The notes under the pieces were generated by a model. That model was not told where the DNA came from. It was given only the letters and a program-made list of their open reading frames with translations, and ran no database searches. Shown one piece after another: positions 41,943-51,310 of a stretch of 64,000 nucleotides of DNA. The first letter of the stretch is position 1; every line of letters starts with the position of its first letter. The position numbers and the translations under genes are program-made. This DNA is from Tetracentron sinense (taxonomy: Eukaryota > Streptophyta > Magnoliopsida > Trochodendrales > Trochodendraceae), in the NCBI GenBank assembly GCA_015143295.1, contig CM026556.1, forward strand, positions 20,150,547 to 20,214,546, read 5' to 3'.

Positions 41943-44344
41943 TGTCAGCACCCAATTTTTTCACCCCATCTAACTGTAGTTAAAATCCATTAACTATGGT
42001 TACCTCCCCTACCAAGTCCCTCACGACCTAGGTAAGCCTCTCCAGTCATACCCTTAGGACTAAACCCTAGGTGAACACTAGTTAAACCCTTAGTTAATCT
42101 TAGGAATCAAAACCATGTCCTCAACCCTTAGCCGTAGGTGACCCTAGCAAAACCCATGGCCCATAAGGCCTTACCCCATTATCTAGGCCCCTTAAAGCCC
42201 AAAAAATGCATTAGGACAACCCCCTAAAACCCAAGTGTGTAGGGCCCAGCCAATTAAAAAACCAATCTCAGAATGTCGGTAGAAGTTCTACCGACATTTA
42301 TTTTTAACCTGGCTTCGTGTTGTCGGTAGAACTTCTACTGACAACTACAAGTTCTGAGTTTCAGGCCTGCATACGCCCTACACACTCTACCTCCACCTCG
42401 ATCTCTCCCTTCTCAACCCTCACACGACCTTACCTTGGTCCAATACCCATCTCAGCCTTCTCCTTAAACCCCATTAGGTCCCTAGTGTCCTTGCCTATAA
42501 ATCCAAACATCACCCACAGAGCAAACGAGCTGTAACTTTACAAATGTGAACCTCTGTTCCCAAGCTCCTAGGCTCAACCCCTCTTCAACCTTTTGGTCGT
42601 GATCCCAGGCCTCCCTGGAGCCTGCCTCAAGATTCCCCAGCATCTGCAGCACCGTCGGAGTGTGTCACCATCGTGCACAGGCCTCTTCCATTTTGGTAGA
42701 AAACAGAGTATAGGGTAGGGACATCCCCTACCCACTTTTTCTTTTACTCTACTCATCTTGTGAGCCCCTGGTCATCTCCAGAGGACTACTATTATGTTTA
42801 TTGGTTTGTTTTCAATTCCAAACCCAATACAGGGGCATTCATTCATCTTCTTCATAGGTGTAATGAACCCCCCACTGCGGGTATAGCACTTCCTTGAGGC
42901 TTAGCAAACCATTACAGACCCTCTGGGGGTCCCTCACATCTTGAGGGAACCCCTGGTAATCTCTGTGCACAGCCCCAGGAGCTACAGATCCGATTTTCAG
43001 AAATACCCAAAACAGCGGTACTCTTAGTACCACCATTCCCAAACAAACCTGTTCCCAGAATGTCGGTGAATCCTTTCCCGACGGTCTGTGTTTTGCTTGG
43101 TTTCAGCAGGTTGGTAATCCATCTACCGCCAGTTTACTGTTTTAGGTACAGCACCTTGGCAGCTCTGTGGAGCCCACTCCAGGCGTCCCCTGGGCCCCAC
43201 ACCGATCTCAGTAGGTTCCTAGGAGTCCCCTCTACACTCCCCCACCTTTGGTTCACCTTGGATTACAGTCTAACCCTAGTTAACAGAGGCGAAAACACTG
43301 ACCAAAAACACTGTCATTAGTGGCAGTAATTCCATTACCGACATTAACTGTGTTTTTTGTTTTGGGCTTTTGCAGGGGCCCAGGCCTGGTAGGAGGCCAC
43401 TTTAGGCCCTGCCTAGCCCCCTGGGCCCACCTTGGACTATACCAGACCCTTAACTATGGTTAAATCCCCCTCTGGTTAACATTCAACCGCGGTTAAGCAC
43501 CCCTTAACCCTACAAACTTTGGGAAATTAAACGGACATTCCTAAAAATATACTCGGACCATAATCCTGACTTTGGCCCTCTCCCTAACCCTGGTTAGCAA
43601 CCCTAACCACAGTTAGACCCCCCTTAACTGTGATTAGCAATCCTAATCGCAGTTAGTTTCCGTTTACGGCCTACTGGGCCTAAAAACCAAGTCTACCGGA
43701 CTTACCTCGGCCTACCGGGCCCTGCCTTAGCCTACCGAGCTACAACTCACTTACCCTTTATTGTGGTTAGCAACCCTAACTGTAGTTAGTTCGGCTTAAC
43801 CCAGGTTAGCAATCCTAATTCGGGCCGGACTCCTCCCTAGTCTACCGGACTACCCCCTAAGCCTACCGGGCTTCATACCATGCACTTGACCATCCTCGGT
43901 CAACCCACCCTAGTCTACCAGACTAGTCCATGTTAGCCACCCTTGGTACACACACACACGCCCTTAGCCTCAGCACAGGCTCACGTACCAGAACTACGCT
44001 CGGTCTGATCTCACCCTGTGAGTACGTAGGCAGCCCAACACGGGCCCGACCCCAGTTAGCTTTTCCCTTTTTAGATTAGTGTTCATTTAAAATATTTCGG
44101 CATTTTAAACAAGATTAACTTTAATTGGCTTAAACCCAGGAAGTACGGAACCGTTATAAAACAGAAGCCTTGGGGTGCCTAACACCTTCCCTGGACTTAA
44201 CCGAACCCCTTACCCCAATCTTTCTCGTGGACCAAGACCTTATCCAAAACTTCAAGGGACTTATCCCTTCTGAATGAATAGGTGGCGACTCTCAAAAACC
44301 CGTGAGCCACAAACAGATTTAGGGAGTGAAATCTCACGCTCATA
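41943..44344 (+). repeat. C 3' LTR, uninterrupted
   Basis: TGTCAGCACC ... CTCACGCTCATA (the CA end is now TA). It contains both empty sites for M and S3, the palindromes at 42273-42297 and 42320-42344, TATA at 42496-42503, the GGTTAG/CTAACC and CTACCGG-rich tract (43590-43930), and GAGTACGTAGGCAGCC near 44020. Confidence 0.95.
42273..42344 (+). repeat. Palindrome pair in C LTR (3' copy)
   Basis: 42273-42297 has perfect 12-bp arms ATGTCGGTAGAA / TTCTACCGACAT around one G. 42320-42344 has arms TTGTCGGTAGAA / TTCTACTGACAA with one mismatch. Both lie upstream of the TATA box at 42496. Confidence 0.9.
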
Positions 44345-44678
44345 ACCATCTCATGAGATTTTGGTCTAGCAGGCTTTGAGAATCTTACATTGGTCGGGAG
44401 AGATGCTCTATTGTCCATCCATTGCAATCAGTAGATATACTTCTGATGGTAAGAAGTCATTCCTTAGAATTGTGGGTTCTTCTTCGTGCACCAGGTAGCA
44501 GTTTTCTTTGTTTCATCCGTATTGAGGGACAATAATGATGACTTTGTATCCCAGGGGGATGGTGTTCTTTTAGAAGAACTGACTGAACCCAAGTTAATTT
44601 TCTTAGGCTGCCTACGTACCCATGATAGGATCAAGTTAAACATAGTTCATAAGGGGCGTTTGGATTCGCATTTTGAGA

Positions 44679-44950
44679 GCGAATATGTAGTTTCCGTTCA
44701 TATTTAGGAAGGTTTAGACTCCGGCCTTGTATTTGGGGGGCTTTTGAAGCTTTGATTCACAATTTGATAGCAAATAGGCAATTTTTGTTCATGCCTGGGA
44801 GGGTTTGGACTTCAACCTTGTATTTGGGGGGCTTTTAAAGCTTTGATTCGTAATTTGATAGCGAATAGGCAGTTTCCATTCATGCCTAGGAGGGTTTGGA
44901 CTTCGGTCTTGTATTCTGGAGACTTTTGAAGCATTGTGAACCATTTTAGC
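44679..44950 (-). repeat. 91-bp tandem repeat, about 3 copies
   Basis: Units start at 44679, 44770 and 44861 with GC(G/A)AATA, exactly 91 bp apart; they include GTTCATGCCTAGGAGGGTTT and TTGTATTTGGGGGGCTTTT. Confidence 0.9.
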
Positions 44951-44988
44951 TTGTATTCAGGAGCCTGTCAAATTGCTCTAATTTTTAC

Positions 44989-45296
44989 CTAGACTGACTC
45001 TGGGAGTGTCAGTCTAGCGAGCTATCTGTTGCCCTAATTTTTGGCTAGACCTTCTTCTTGAAGTTTTGGTCTAGCGGGCATTTTATTTTGACTCAATTTT
45101 TTTTCTAAGCCACCCCTTAGGGTTTTTAACTTAGTGAGTCATTGTCGCTCTAATTTTTGCCTAAGTCGTCCCCTAGGGTTTTCGACTTAGCGAGCATGAC
45201 TCTAATTTTTGCCTAAGCCACCCCTTAGGTTTTTCATTAGCGATTCATTTTGTACTCTAAATTTTGCCTAGACCGTCTTTTAAAGTTTTGGTCTAG
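44989..45296 (-). repeat. Hairpin array, six units of about 55 bp
   Basis: Inverted repeats at 44989-45017 (CTAGACTGAC / GTCAGTCTAG), 45045-45074 (CTAGACC / GGTCTAG, inner CTTC / GAAG), 45105-45134 (CTAAG / CTTAG), 45161-45190 (CTAAGTCG / CGACTTAG), 45212-45240 and 45268-45296 (CTAGACC / GGTCTAG). Arms change in concert between units. Further units lie at 23262-23437. Confidence 0.9.
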
Positions 45297-45323
45297 CGAG
45301 CGTTTTGATTCGTAGGAGTAGTA

Positions 45324-46560
45324 TCACTTGAGGAATCTTGCATTAGTTGGAGGGATAATTCGCTCTCCATCCATTGAAGTCAACAGGTAGGCTCTATTAG
45401 AATATACCTTCTCGATGACAGTAGGCCCTTCCCACTTTGGTTCGAGCTTCCCCTTGGTTCGTCGAGTGACGATGATTGGAGTCCTGACCATTAAGACCAA
45501 ATCTTCTGTTTTGAAAGACCTTAGTCTTATTCTTTTATTGAAGGCGTTAGTTAGCCTTTGTGTATAAATCTCTAAACTCTTTTGGGCTTGGAGACTACGT
45601 TCATCAAGAGTTTTGAGCTCTGCAAGATGAACTTTAGCTGAGTCTTCTTTTGTGATAGACTGCTGAATTGCCACCGGTAGGGAGGAAATTTGAATTTCAA
45701 GGGGAAGAACTGCTTCATTGCCGAAGATCAGGGAATACTGCGTGACCTGTGTCAGAGTCCGATGAGTAGTTCTATATGCCCAGAGGGCTTCGGGTAGGCG
45801 TTCGTGCTAGTCTCATTTGCTTTTATCCATAACTTTTTTGAGGATTTTGCATAAAGTCTTGTTGAAGGCTTCGGCGAGACCATTTGCGGCTGCATAGTAC
45901 CGGGTGGAATGGTTCTCTCGGATACCAAATTTGGCATACAACTTGTGTATAGGGGCACTTCGAAAAGGTTGCCTATTATTCGTGATGATGCTTTCTGGAA
46001 TCCTGAACCGATATATGATGTTGGTCCAAATGAAGTCTACCATTGAGTGGTGTTTGACCTCTTTAAGAGTGACAACTTCAGCCCATTTTGAGAAGTATTC
46101 TATCGTAGCTAGGATGTATTGATGGGCAGCAGATGATGGTGGGGTGAATGGTCCTATGACATCCATTCCCCATACCGCGAACGGTCATGAACATGTTTTT
46201 ATGTGAAGAGGCTCGGGAGCCCGTTGTATGAAATCAGCATGAAGCTGAAAAACTTTGCATTTTCTTGCATAGTTGAGACAATCAGTGATCATCGTAGGCA
46301 AGTAGTGGCCTAATCTTTTTAGCTGCATTTGTAGCTTGGGCCTAGCTTAGTGAGCACCACAGATCTCGGCATGAGTTTCTTCTATAGTTTGCTCGATTTT
46401 ATTTCCTGAGATGCACCTCATTAAGATACCATCCAGTGACCTTTTATATAGAGTTTCTTCCAACATCACAAATTTTGTGACTCATTGATGGACTTCAGCA
46501 TGTTTAGCACGGTATCCGGGCAATCGACCATGTTGGAGATAATCGATGAAGAGCTATCAC
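45324..46560 (-). pseudogene. B integrase, catalytically dead
   Basis: Core reads WGMDVIGPFTPPSSAAHQ, then IITNNRQPFRS where the family has a T-D-N box, so the second catalytic aspartate is asparagine, then NGLAEAFNKTLCKILKK. The C-terminal piece is LRSFKTEDLVLMVRTPI, KWEGPTVIEKVYSNRAYLL, ending IPPTNARFLK. Stops and shifts separate the core from the zinc region and from the end. No chromodomain. Confidence 0.85.
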
Positions 46561-46646
46561 CAGTCATCATCTTTTTCTTTGATTATCACTAGACAAACTG
46601 TTTTCAGGAGATCTATCTCTGGAAGGGGTTTAAGAGTTCTTTTTCC

Positions 46647-47090
46647 CTACTGTGTAGTCAGCATCCTATCTGCAAGTAGAGTTAGAGATGCTGCAAGACC
46701 GGCTAGAGCATCGACTTGATTGTTGAGTCCTCTACGGACATGGAAGAGGTTGCTTCTTGGAACTTGAGCAAGTAGCTGGTCCACTCTCTTCTGATAGGGA
46801 AGGAGGTTGACTTTTCGCACGGCATATTCACCTCGAACTTGTTTAATAACAAGTTCTGAATCCCCATAAATGGTTAGTTCATCCATCGGGATTTCGAGAG
46901 CCAATTCGAGATCTGCAATCAAAGCTTCATATTCAGCTTCATATTTTGAGCATCCTTCTGTTAGGGCAAAGGAATAGGGTAGGATTGCTTTGTCTGGTGT
47001 GACAAAGACAATACCAACACCTGATTTGTTCTCCTTTGGGTTGATACATTTGATTCCATCAGGGCTTCTTGAAGCTCCATCAAAGTACAT
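46647..47090 (-). pseudogene. B archaeal-type RNase H
   Basis: An open 147-codon stretch: MYFDGASRSPDGIK, SGVGIVFVTPDKAILPYS, CSKYEAEYEALIADLELALE, LTIYGDSELVIKQVRGEYAV, NQVDALAGLAASL. Catalytic D, E and D are visible. This second RNase H is diagnostic of the Tat lineage. Confidence 0.88.
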
Positions 47091-47099
47091 CTTCCAGCT

Positions 47100-47753
47100 T
47101 GGTTTAACCTATACCTGCATAATTTCTTCGTCAAGGAGGTCGGTGACCAAAAGCGAGTCCGTAGGAACGGGATGGGCTCTAGATATCAGTTTCACTGAAT
47201 GCTCAAGCATATAATGCCTTAATTTCTTCAAAGCAAAGATAAGGGCCAGACAGACTTTTTCTATCAGTGTATATCTACATTCTGCTCCAACCAGAGTCCT
47301 GCTTAGATAGTACATGGCATTCTCTTTCCCTTGGTCGTTATGCTGAGCAAGAAGAGCTCCGAGAGATCCTTCGAGTGCTGCTATATAGAGGATAAGTGAC
47401 TTCCCTCTAATAGGACCCATGAGGACTAGTGGGTTGGTGAGATAGGTTTTGATGCTATCTAGGGCATCTTGATAAGCCTGATCGCACTAGAATGACATTC
47501 CCTTCTTCCTCAGGCAAGAAAATGGTTGGCACCTTCCGGCCAAATTGGAGATGAATCTTCGGATATAAGCGAGTCGACCCTGAAGTCCTTTCAACTCGTG
47601 AAGATTGCTTGGAGGGGGCATATCGTGAATCACCTTTATCTTAGTAGGATCAATCTTGATTCCTCTATGGCATACCATAAAACCTAGGAATTTTTCAGAT
47701 TCAACTCCGAATGCGCATTTGAGCGGGTTCATTTTAAGTTGATGCTGCTGCAA
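47100..47753 (-). pseudogene. B RT end and RNase H
   Basis: Resumes the RT at the T2 insertion: HQLKMNPLKCAFGVESEKFL, GIKIDPTKIKVIHDMPPP, LQGRLAYIRRFISNLAG. After a break near 47487 the RNase H reads LILYIAALEGSLGALLAQHN, YYLSRTLVGAECRYTLIEK, LRHYMLEHSVKLISRAHP. It is contiguous with 56603-57300 when T2 is removed. Confidence 0.88.
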
Positions 47754-47983
47754 TGTAGCACCCCGGACTTTTTCATCCTCTATGAATAGCACCTTCATAG
47801 CTAATTGGCCGTTTTCATAGTTTTCGTAGTCTAATTAATAAATAAGGGAGAAATCGGAAATTCCGAAATGTCAGAAATGTTCGTTTTCGAAAGACGGATC
47901 CAACGCAAGTTGAATCGTCGAAATCCGACGAGCGAGTAAAAAGATATGGTCAAAACAGTCCAGACATAACAGAGCACCGATCG

Positions 47984-48165
47984 CTCGGTCATTACCTGCG
48001 ATCGATCGGTCCACTACCGATCGCTCGATGGCTGTCGCACGGTTAACTTTTTTGTATGGGGAAAAATTCCAGAGAGTGTGTTTTTGACCGATCTCTCGGT
48101 CATAACACCGATCGACCGGTAAGCCACCGATCGCTCGGTCCATACCACCGATCGATCGGTCATAC
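47984..48165 (+). repeat. CGATCG palindrome array in T2 5' LTR
   Basis: About seven copies of CCGATCGCTCGG, CCGATCGATCGG or close variants (CGATCGACCGG, CGATCTCTCGG). The identical array in the 3' LTR is at 54964-55145. Confidence 0.93.
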
Positions 48166-48216
48166 GCAATTTTTCTTCATTAAGGGTGTTTAAGACTTTA
48201 AACACAACCCCTTGCC

Positions 48217-48224
48217 TATAAATA
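48217..48224 (+). promoter_or_regulatory. TATA box of T2
   Basis: TATAAATA within GCCTATAAATAGGC, 463 bp into the LTR, so U3 is about 0.5 kb and the R-U5 leader about 1.4 kb. The 3' LTR copy is at 55197-55204. Confidence 0.85.
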
Positions 48225-48429
48225 GGCTGAGTTCGTGCCTTAGGGTTTCAGAAACCCTCTGTGCCCTATCTTAGGAGATTTTGAGAGAGAGAAGAAGGAG
48301 AGGAACTACTTGTTGATCAAGCTTGTGGAAGATCAAGGTTCTTCCACTTCCCTTGGTGATTTCCAACCAAGAACTCACTGTTCTAGCTTGTTCCAGCCAT
48401 TGGGAGTCAAATCCATTGATTTCTCTAAG

Positions 48430-49179
48430 GTAGATACACTCTACTACAATCTTGCAATCCTACTAGTTACTAAGTATGATTCTTCTTATCTATGCCCTAT
48501 CTATGTGTATTGATTTTATGTATGAAAAAGGTGTGATTATATACTTGGATGAAGGTTACTATTATGATGCACTCTAAGTGTTTGATGAAATACCTCTAAG
48601 GGATTCTATGTTTAAATACGATGATTTCTCTTATTAAGTGCATATGCTCGCATGTCTCGCATGAACCGATGGTTTCCATGGATTTCTCAAAGTACAAATA
48701 AAGGTTTTTCACGAAAAGACGAATAATGAATGATTCTAAGTAACTCTATGATTTCTCTAAGATCGTTTCACAAGCTCTAAGGATCATATCGTGCTCACAA
48801 GGAAACTCTATGATAATGTTCTAAGATCGTCTCACAAGCTCCACGGATCACAATGAAATGCTCTAAGATCTCTAAGGTTATGCTCTATGGAAATGCTCTA
48901 CGGTATTGCTCTATGCTCTATGTCTCTACGGATCATAATGACTCTAAGTAACTCCATGAACTCACAAGAACTCATAAGGCTATGATTATCGATTGACTCA
49001 CACGGTTACAGTTTTGGTTTCGAATATTATCTCACATATGTTTTCATGGTTTCCATGCTTTAAGGATTGTTCGGATTTCATTCTCCATGTCTTGTATGCT
49101 CCATGCCTAACCGCTTTATTGTTCTTAGTTTGTATACACTGAGTATTCCATGCTCAGTCGATATTGTTATGATCGGCAG
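48430..49179 (+). other. Putative LTR leader intron, T2
   Basis: Donor-like CTAAG|GTAGATAC and acceptor-like GATCGGCAG, 750 bp, the shortest of the set. It contains degenerate CTCTAAGATCGT(C/T)TCACAAGCTC repeats around 48770-48890 instead of a clear hairpin array. Confidence 0.45.
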
Positions 49180-49313
49180 GTGCTCGGGTTCCATTCGATT
49201 TGTGTGGCGACGAACCTTGGGTCGAGGAAGAGTACCGTGACCCGGAGCCTTCCATGGATCACTATCATGACGATGGTGCTCTAGATAGGAGTCGTGACTT
49301 CGATTTCTGTTGA
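49179..49313 (+). other. LTR acidic peptide segment, 44 codons (T2)
   Basis: Open from the acceptor-like CGGCAG|GT to TGA at 49311-49313: GARVPFDLCGDEPWVEEEYR at the start, DRSRDFDFC at the end. An extra A (ATGATCGG) puts the local ATG out of frame and an in-frame TGA lies just upstream, so here the segment can only be translated as an exon. The 3' LTR copy is at 56159-56293. Confidence 0.45.
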
Positions 49314-49621
49314 TCGACCGACTTAGAACTTGTGTCATTTTGTTATGTGAGTGTGGGGTTTGTCCACTCCACTTTTGGGTTTCTCACACATGTATACTTG
49401 TTGGTTCTTACTTGAGCCAAGCTATAGGAGTATTCATTTTGCTTCCGCTATGTTTAGTATTTTATTTTCCGCTGTGCATTGTATTTCGTTTCCACTATGT
49501 ATATGCAGGTACTCTGACAGGTTTCCACGTGTGCCTTATGTATCATACTGGAGGTATGATACGGCGGTCACGAGTCAAAGTATCCTTAACTCCTAGGGGG
49601 TATTTTGGGTCACGACAGACT

Positions 49622-49633
49622 TGGTATCAAAGC
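49622..49633 (+). promoter_or_regulatory. T2 primer binding site
   Basis: TGGTATCAAAGC, four bases after the LTR, initiator-Met-like, identical to T1. The leader 49634-49994 is noncoding and ends with an acceptor-like GATCTCAG at 49976-49983, just before the gag ATG. Confidence 0.92.
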
Positions 49634-49994
49634 TAGTTATGTCTAATGACAGACTTAGTTAGGTCACTCAGGCTTGGTCTAAGCGGAAGTAATTCCTATG
49701 AGTTGAACTTAGAACTCAGAAGGACTCAGTTGTCTTAGGCTTGTTACCACGACATAACCGGTATCAAGTGAATCTTTAGGTTAGTGTAGGATCCTAGAAA
49801 AGATAGATGCCCAATGCAAGTGTCTTAGCTACGCTAGGGTACTCTAAGTTGTGATGGTATTCTTACGTGTATACCTTGATGTATACTAAATGCGGTGTTA
49901 GCATTTCATGATTATTGAATTGCTATATGATATGTGAGGTTTGGTATCCAAGTTAGACTCATGTTTTGCCAAATTGATCTCAGGATTTGATATC

Positions 49995-51254
49995 ATGAGA
50001 CGTGTCAATCGGGGTCGAGGTTACCATACTCGGAGGGCCGAGAGTGAAGTTCCAAGAGAAGAGGAACCGTTGTATTTCACGAATGCTATGGACTCCATAG
50101 CCGAGACTTTGGCATTGTTGGCAGCAAGGCCTATGCCTACCCCACCGTCCACGCCTGTGCCTACACCGGTGCATCACACCGCGGGGCTCGAAGCTTTTAG
50201 GAGACTGCGGCCTCCTACATTCTATGGCACTCTGGACCCCATGGTGGCCGAGTCTTGGATTATGCAGCTGGAGAAGACCTTCCGGGCTCTCCGTTGTACC
50301 GATGAGCAAAGGGTAGAATGGGCTTCCTTCGTGATGGAGGGTGAAGCCGAACACTGGTGGAGAGCTGCCCAAAGGCAGAGAGATGTTGCTAAGGCAGGTG
50401 TGCCCTGGACTTGGGCGGAGTTCTTAGAGACTTTCAGGGAACAGTACTTTCCCAGGTTTATTCGGGAACAAAAGGCGAGAGAGTTTATGCTTTTGGAGCA
50501 AGGGTCGATGAGCGTAGCCGAGTATGAGGCTAAGTTCACCGAGTTGTCTAGGTTTGCTCCGCACTTGGTGGCTACTGAAGACCTACAGGTCAGGAAGTTT
50601 GAGATGGGCTTGAAGGCTTTCATCCAAGATCGGGTGTCCATTCTCCAGGTAGAGTCTTGGAGAGAGATAGTAGGGAAGGCAAAGATCGCCGAAAAGAATG
50701 CGGAAGACTTCGTGAGAAGAAGAGACAGTGGCTTCGGGAAGAACATGTCTCGGGGTCAGACGAGTAGTTCTTCAGAGAAGAGGACTAGGACTGCACCGTA
50801 CCAGTTCTCCCAGCCGATTTCGGCTCAGAGACCTTCTTTTGCGCCTCAAGCACCGCGTCCTACAGCATCGCAAGCTACGAGGGTTATGCCTCCGGCTTCC
50901 TCCGCATCGCAGACATTTGAGGAGTGCGCCGCATGTGGTCGTCGGCATAAGACTGGAGATTGCCGAAGAATGTCAGGTGGATGCTTCCATTGTGGCGAGA
51001 TGGGCCATATGATTCGAGATTGCCCGCGCAAGCAGTCACAGTCTGGATCACAGGGAGTTCGGCCTCCAGGCAGGCAGAATTCACTTCAGGGGTCTTCATC
51101 TCAGGCCTCTAGATCCTTGCAGCCTACCCAGCAGCCTCGTCAGGCAAACCAGGGCAGAGTCTTTGCCATGACTGATAGAGACGCACAGGCATCTGATGAT
51201 GTTGTGCAAGGTACGCGCGAACTAGTCTTTGTTGAAGTTCTAATGTTGCCATGA
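49995..51254 (+). CDS. gag: T2 Gag (unspliced reading), 419 aa
   Basis: I chose ATG 49995 (MRRVNRGRGYHTRR) because it aligns with the T1 start; an upstream ATG at 49941 is in frame but unsupported. The protein has a retrotransposon Gag domain in the N-terminal half (FRRLRPPTFYGTLDPMVAES, FREQYFPRFIREQKAREFML), a Pro/Gln/Ser-rich linker, and tandem zinc knuckles CAACGRRHKTGDC (from residue 311) and CFHCGEMGHMIRDC (from 330). The unspliced message runs into the intron and stops at 51252-51254 after GTRELVFVEVLMLP. Gag would assemble the cytoplasmic particle and bind RNA. Confidence 0.93.
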   Translation: MRRVNRGRGYHTRRAESEVPREEEPLYFTNAMDSIAETLALLAARPMPTPPSTPVPTPVHHTAGLEAFRRLRPPTFYGTLDPMVAESWIMQLEKTFRALRCTDEQRVEWASFVMEGEAEHWWRAAQRQRDVAKAGVPWTWAEFLETFREQYFPRFIREQKAREFMLLEQGSMSVAEYEAKFTELSRFAPHLVATEDLQVRKFEMGLKAFIQDRVSILQVESWREIVGKAKIAEKNAEDFVRRRDSGFGKNMSRGQTSSSSEKRTRTAPYQFSQPISAQRPSFAPQAPRPTASQATRVMPPASSASQTFEECAACGRRHKTGDCRRMSGGCFHCGEMGHMIRDCPRKQSQSGSQGVRPPGRQNSLQGSSSQASRSLQPTQQPRQANQGRVFAMTDRDAQASDDVVQGTRELVFVEVLMLP

Positions 51255-51310
51255 TATGTTTGTATCTATATGTACAGTTGTGTTATAACTGGGATGATTC
51301 AAATTCTCAG
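51211..51310 (+). other. 100-bp intron between T2 gag and pol
   Basis: GTGCAAG|GTACGC at 51210/51211 and AATTCTCAG|GTTCG at 51310/51311. Possible branch sites TTCTAAT (51239) and GTTATAAC. Removing it joins DDVVQ to GSLLVNE in one frame, matching the uninterrupted [12 protein letters not shown] of T1 at exactly the same place. Left in, Gag stops within it and pol is out of frame by one. Confidence 0.85.

Larger units (their letters stand above)
23443..44344 (+). mobile_element. Element C: Tat/Ogre-type, plus strand, 20.9 kb
   Basis: TSD ACCAT at 23438-23442 and 44345-44349. The 5' LTR is 23443-30673, swollen by solo LTRs M and S3; the 3' LTR is 41943-44344 (2402 bp). Without the two insertions and their duplicated sites C is about 16.0 kb. 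PBS 30678-30695, ORF1, gag, protease, pol with a second archaeal-type RNase H, and a long repeat-bearing 3' UTR. About twenty in-frame stops make it defective, but it is nearly collinear with an intact element. It lies in opposite orientation to its host B. Confidence 0.95.
44350..45323 (-). repeat. B 3' UTR with partial integrase-end duplication
   Basis: The first 90 bp or so (minus frame SLPTNVRFSKPARP) repeats the integrase end found at 45324-45420 (IPPTNARFLK), about 940 bp away. So a segment covering the integrase end and 3' UTR was tandemly duplicated. Between them lie GGCTGCCTACGTACCC near 44608, a 91-bp tandem repeat and a hairpin array. No functional gene is present. Confidence 0.75.
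47754..49617 (+). repeat. T2 5' LTR
   Basis: TGTAGCACCCCGGAC ... GGTCACGACA. Holds the shared U3 block near 47890-47960, a CGATCG array, a clear TATA box, a leader exon with donor-like CTAAG|GTAGAT at 48429/48430, the stem-loop CTGAGTATTCCATGCTCAG near 49139, an acceptor-like CGGCAG ending at 49179 and the acidic peptide segment. Confidence 0.98.
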
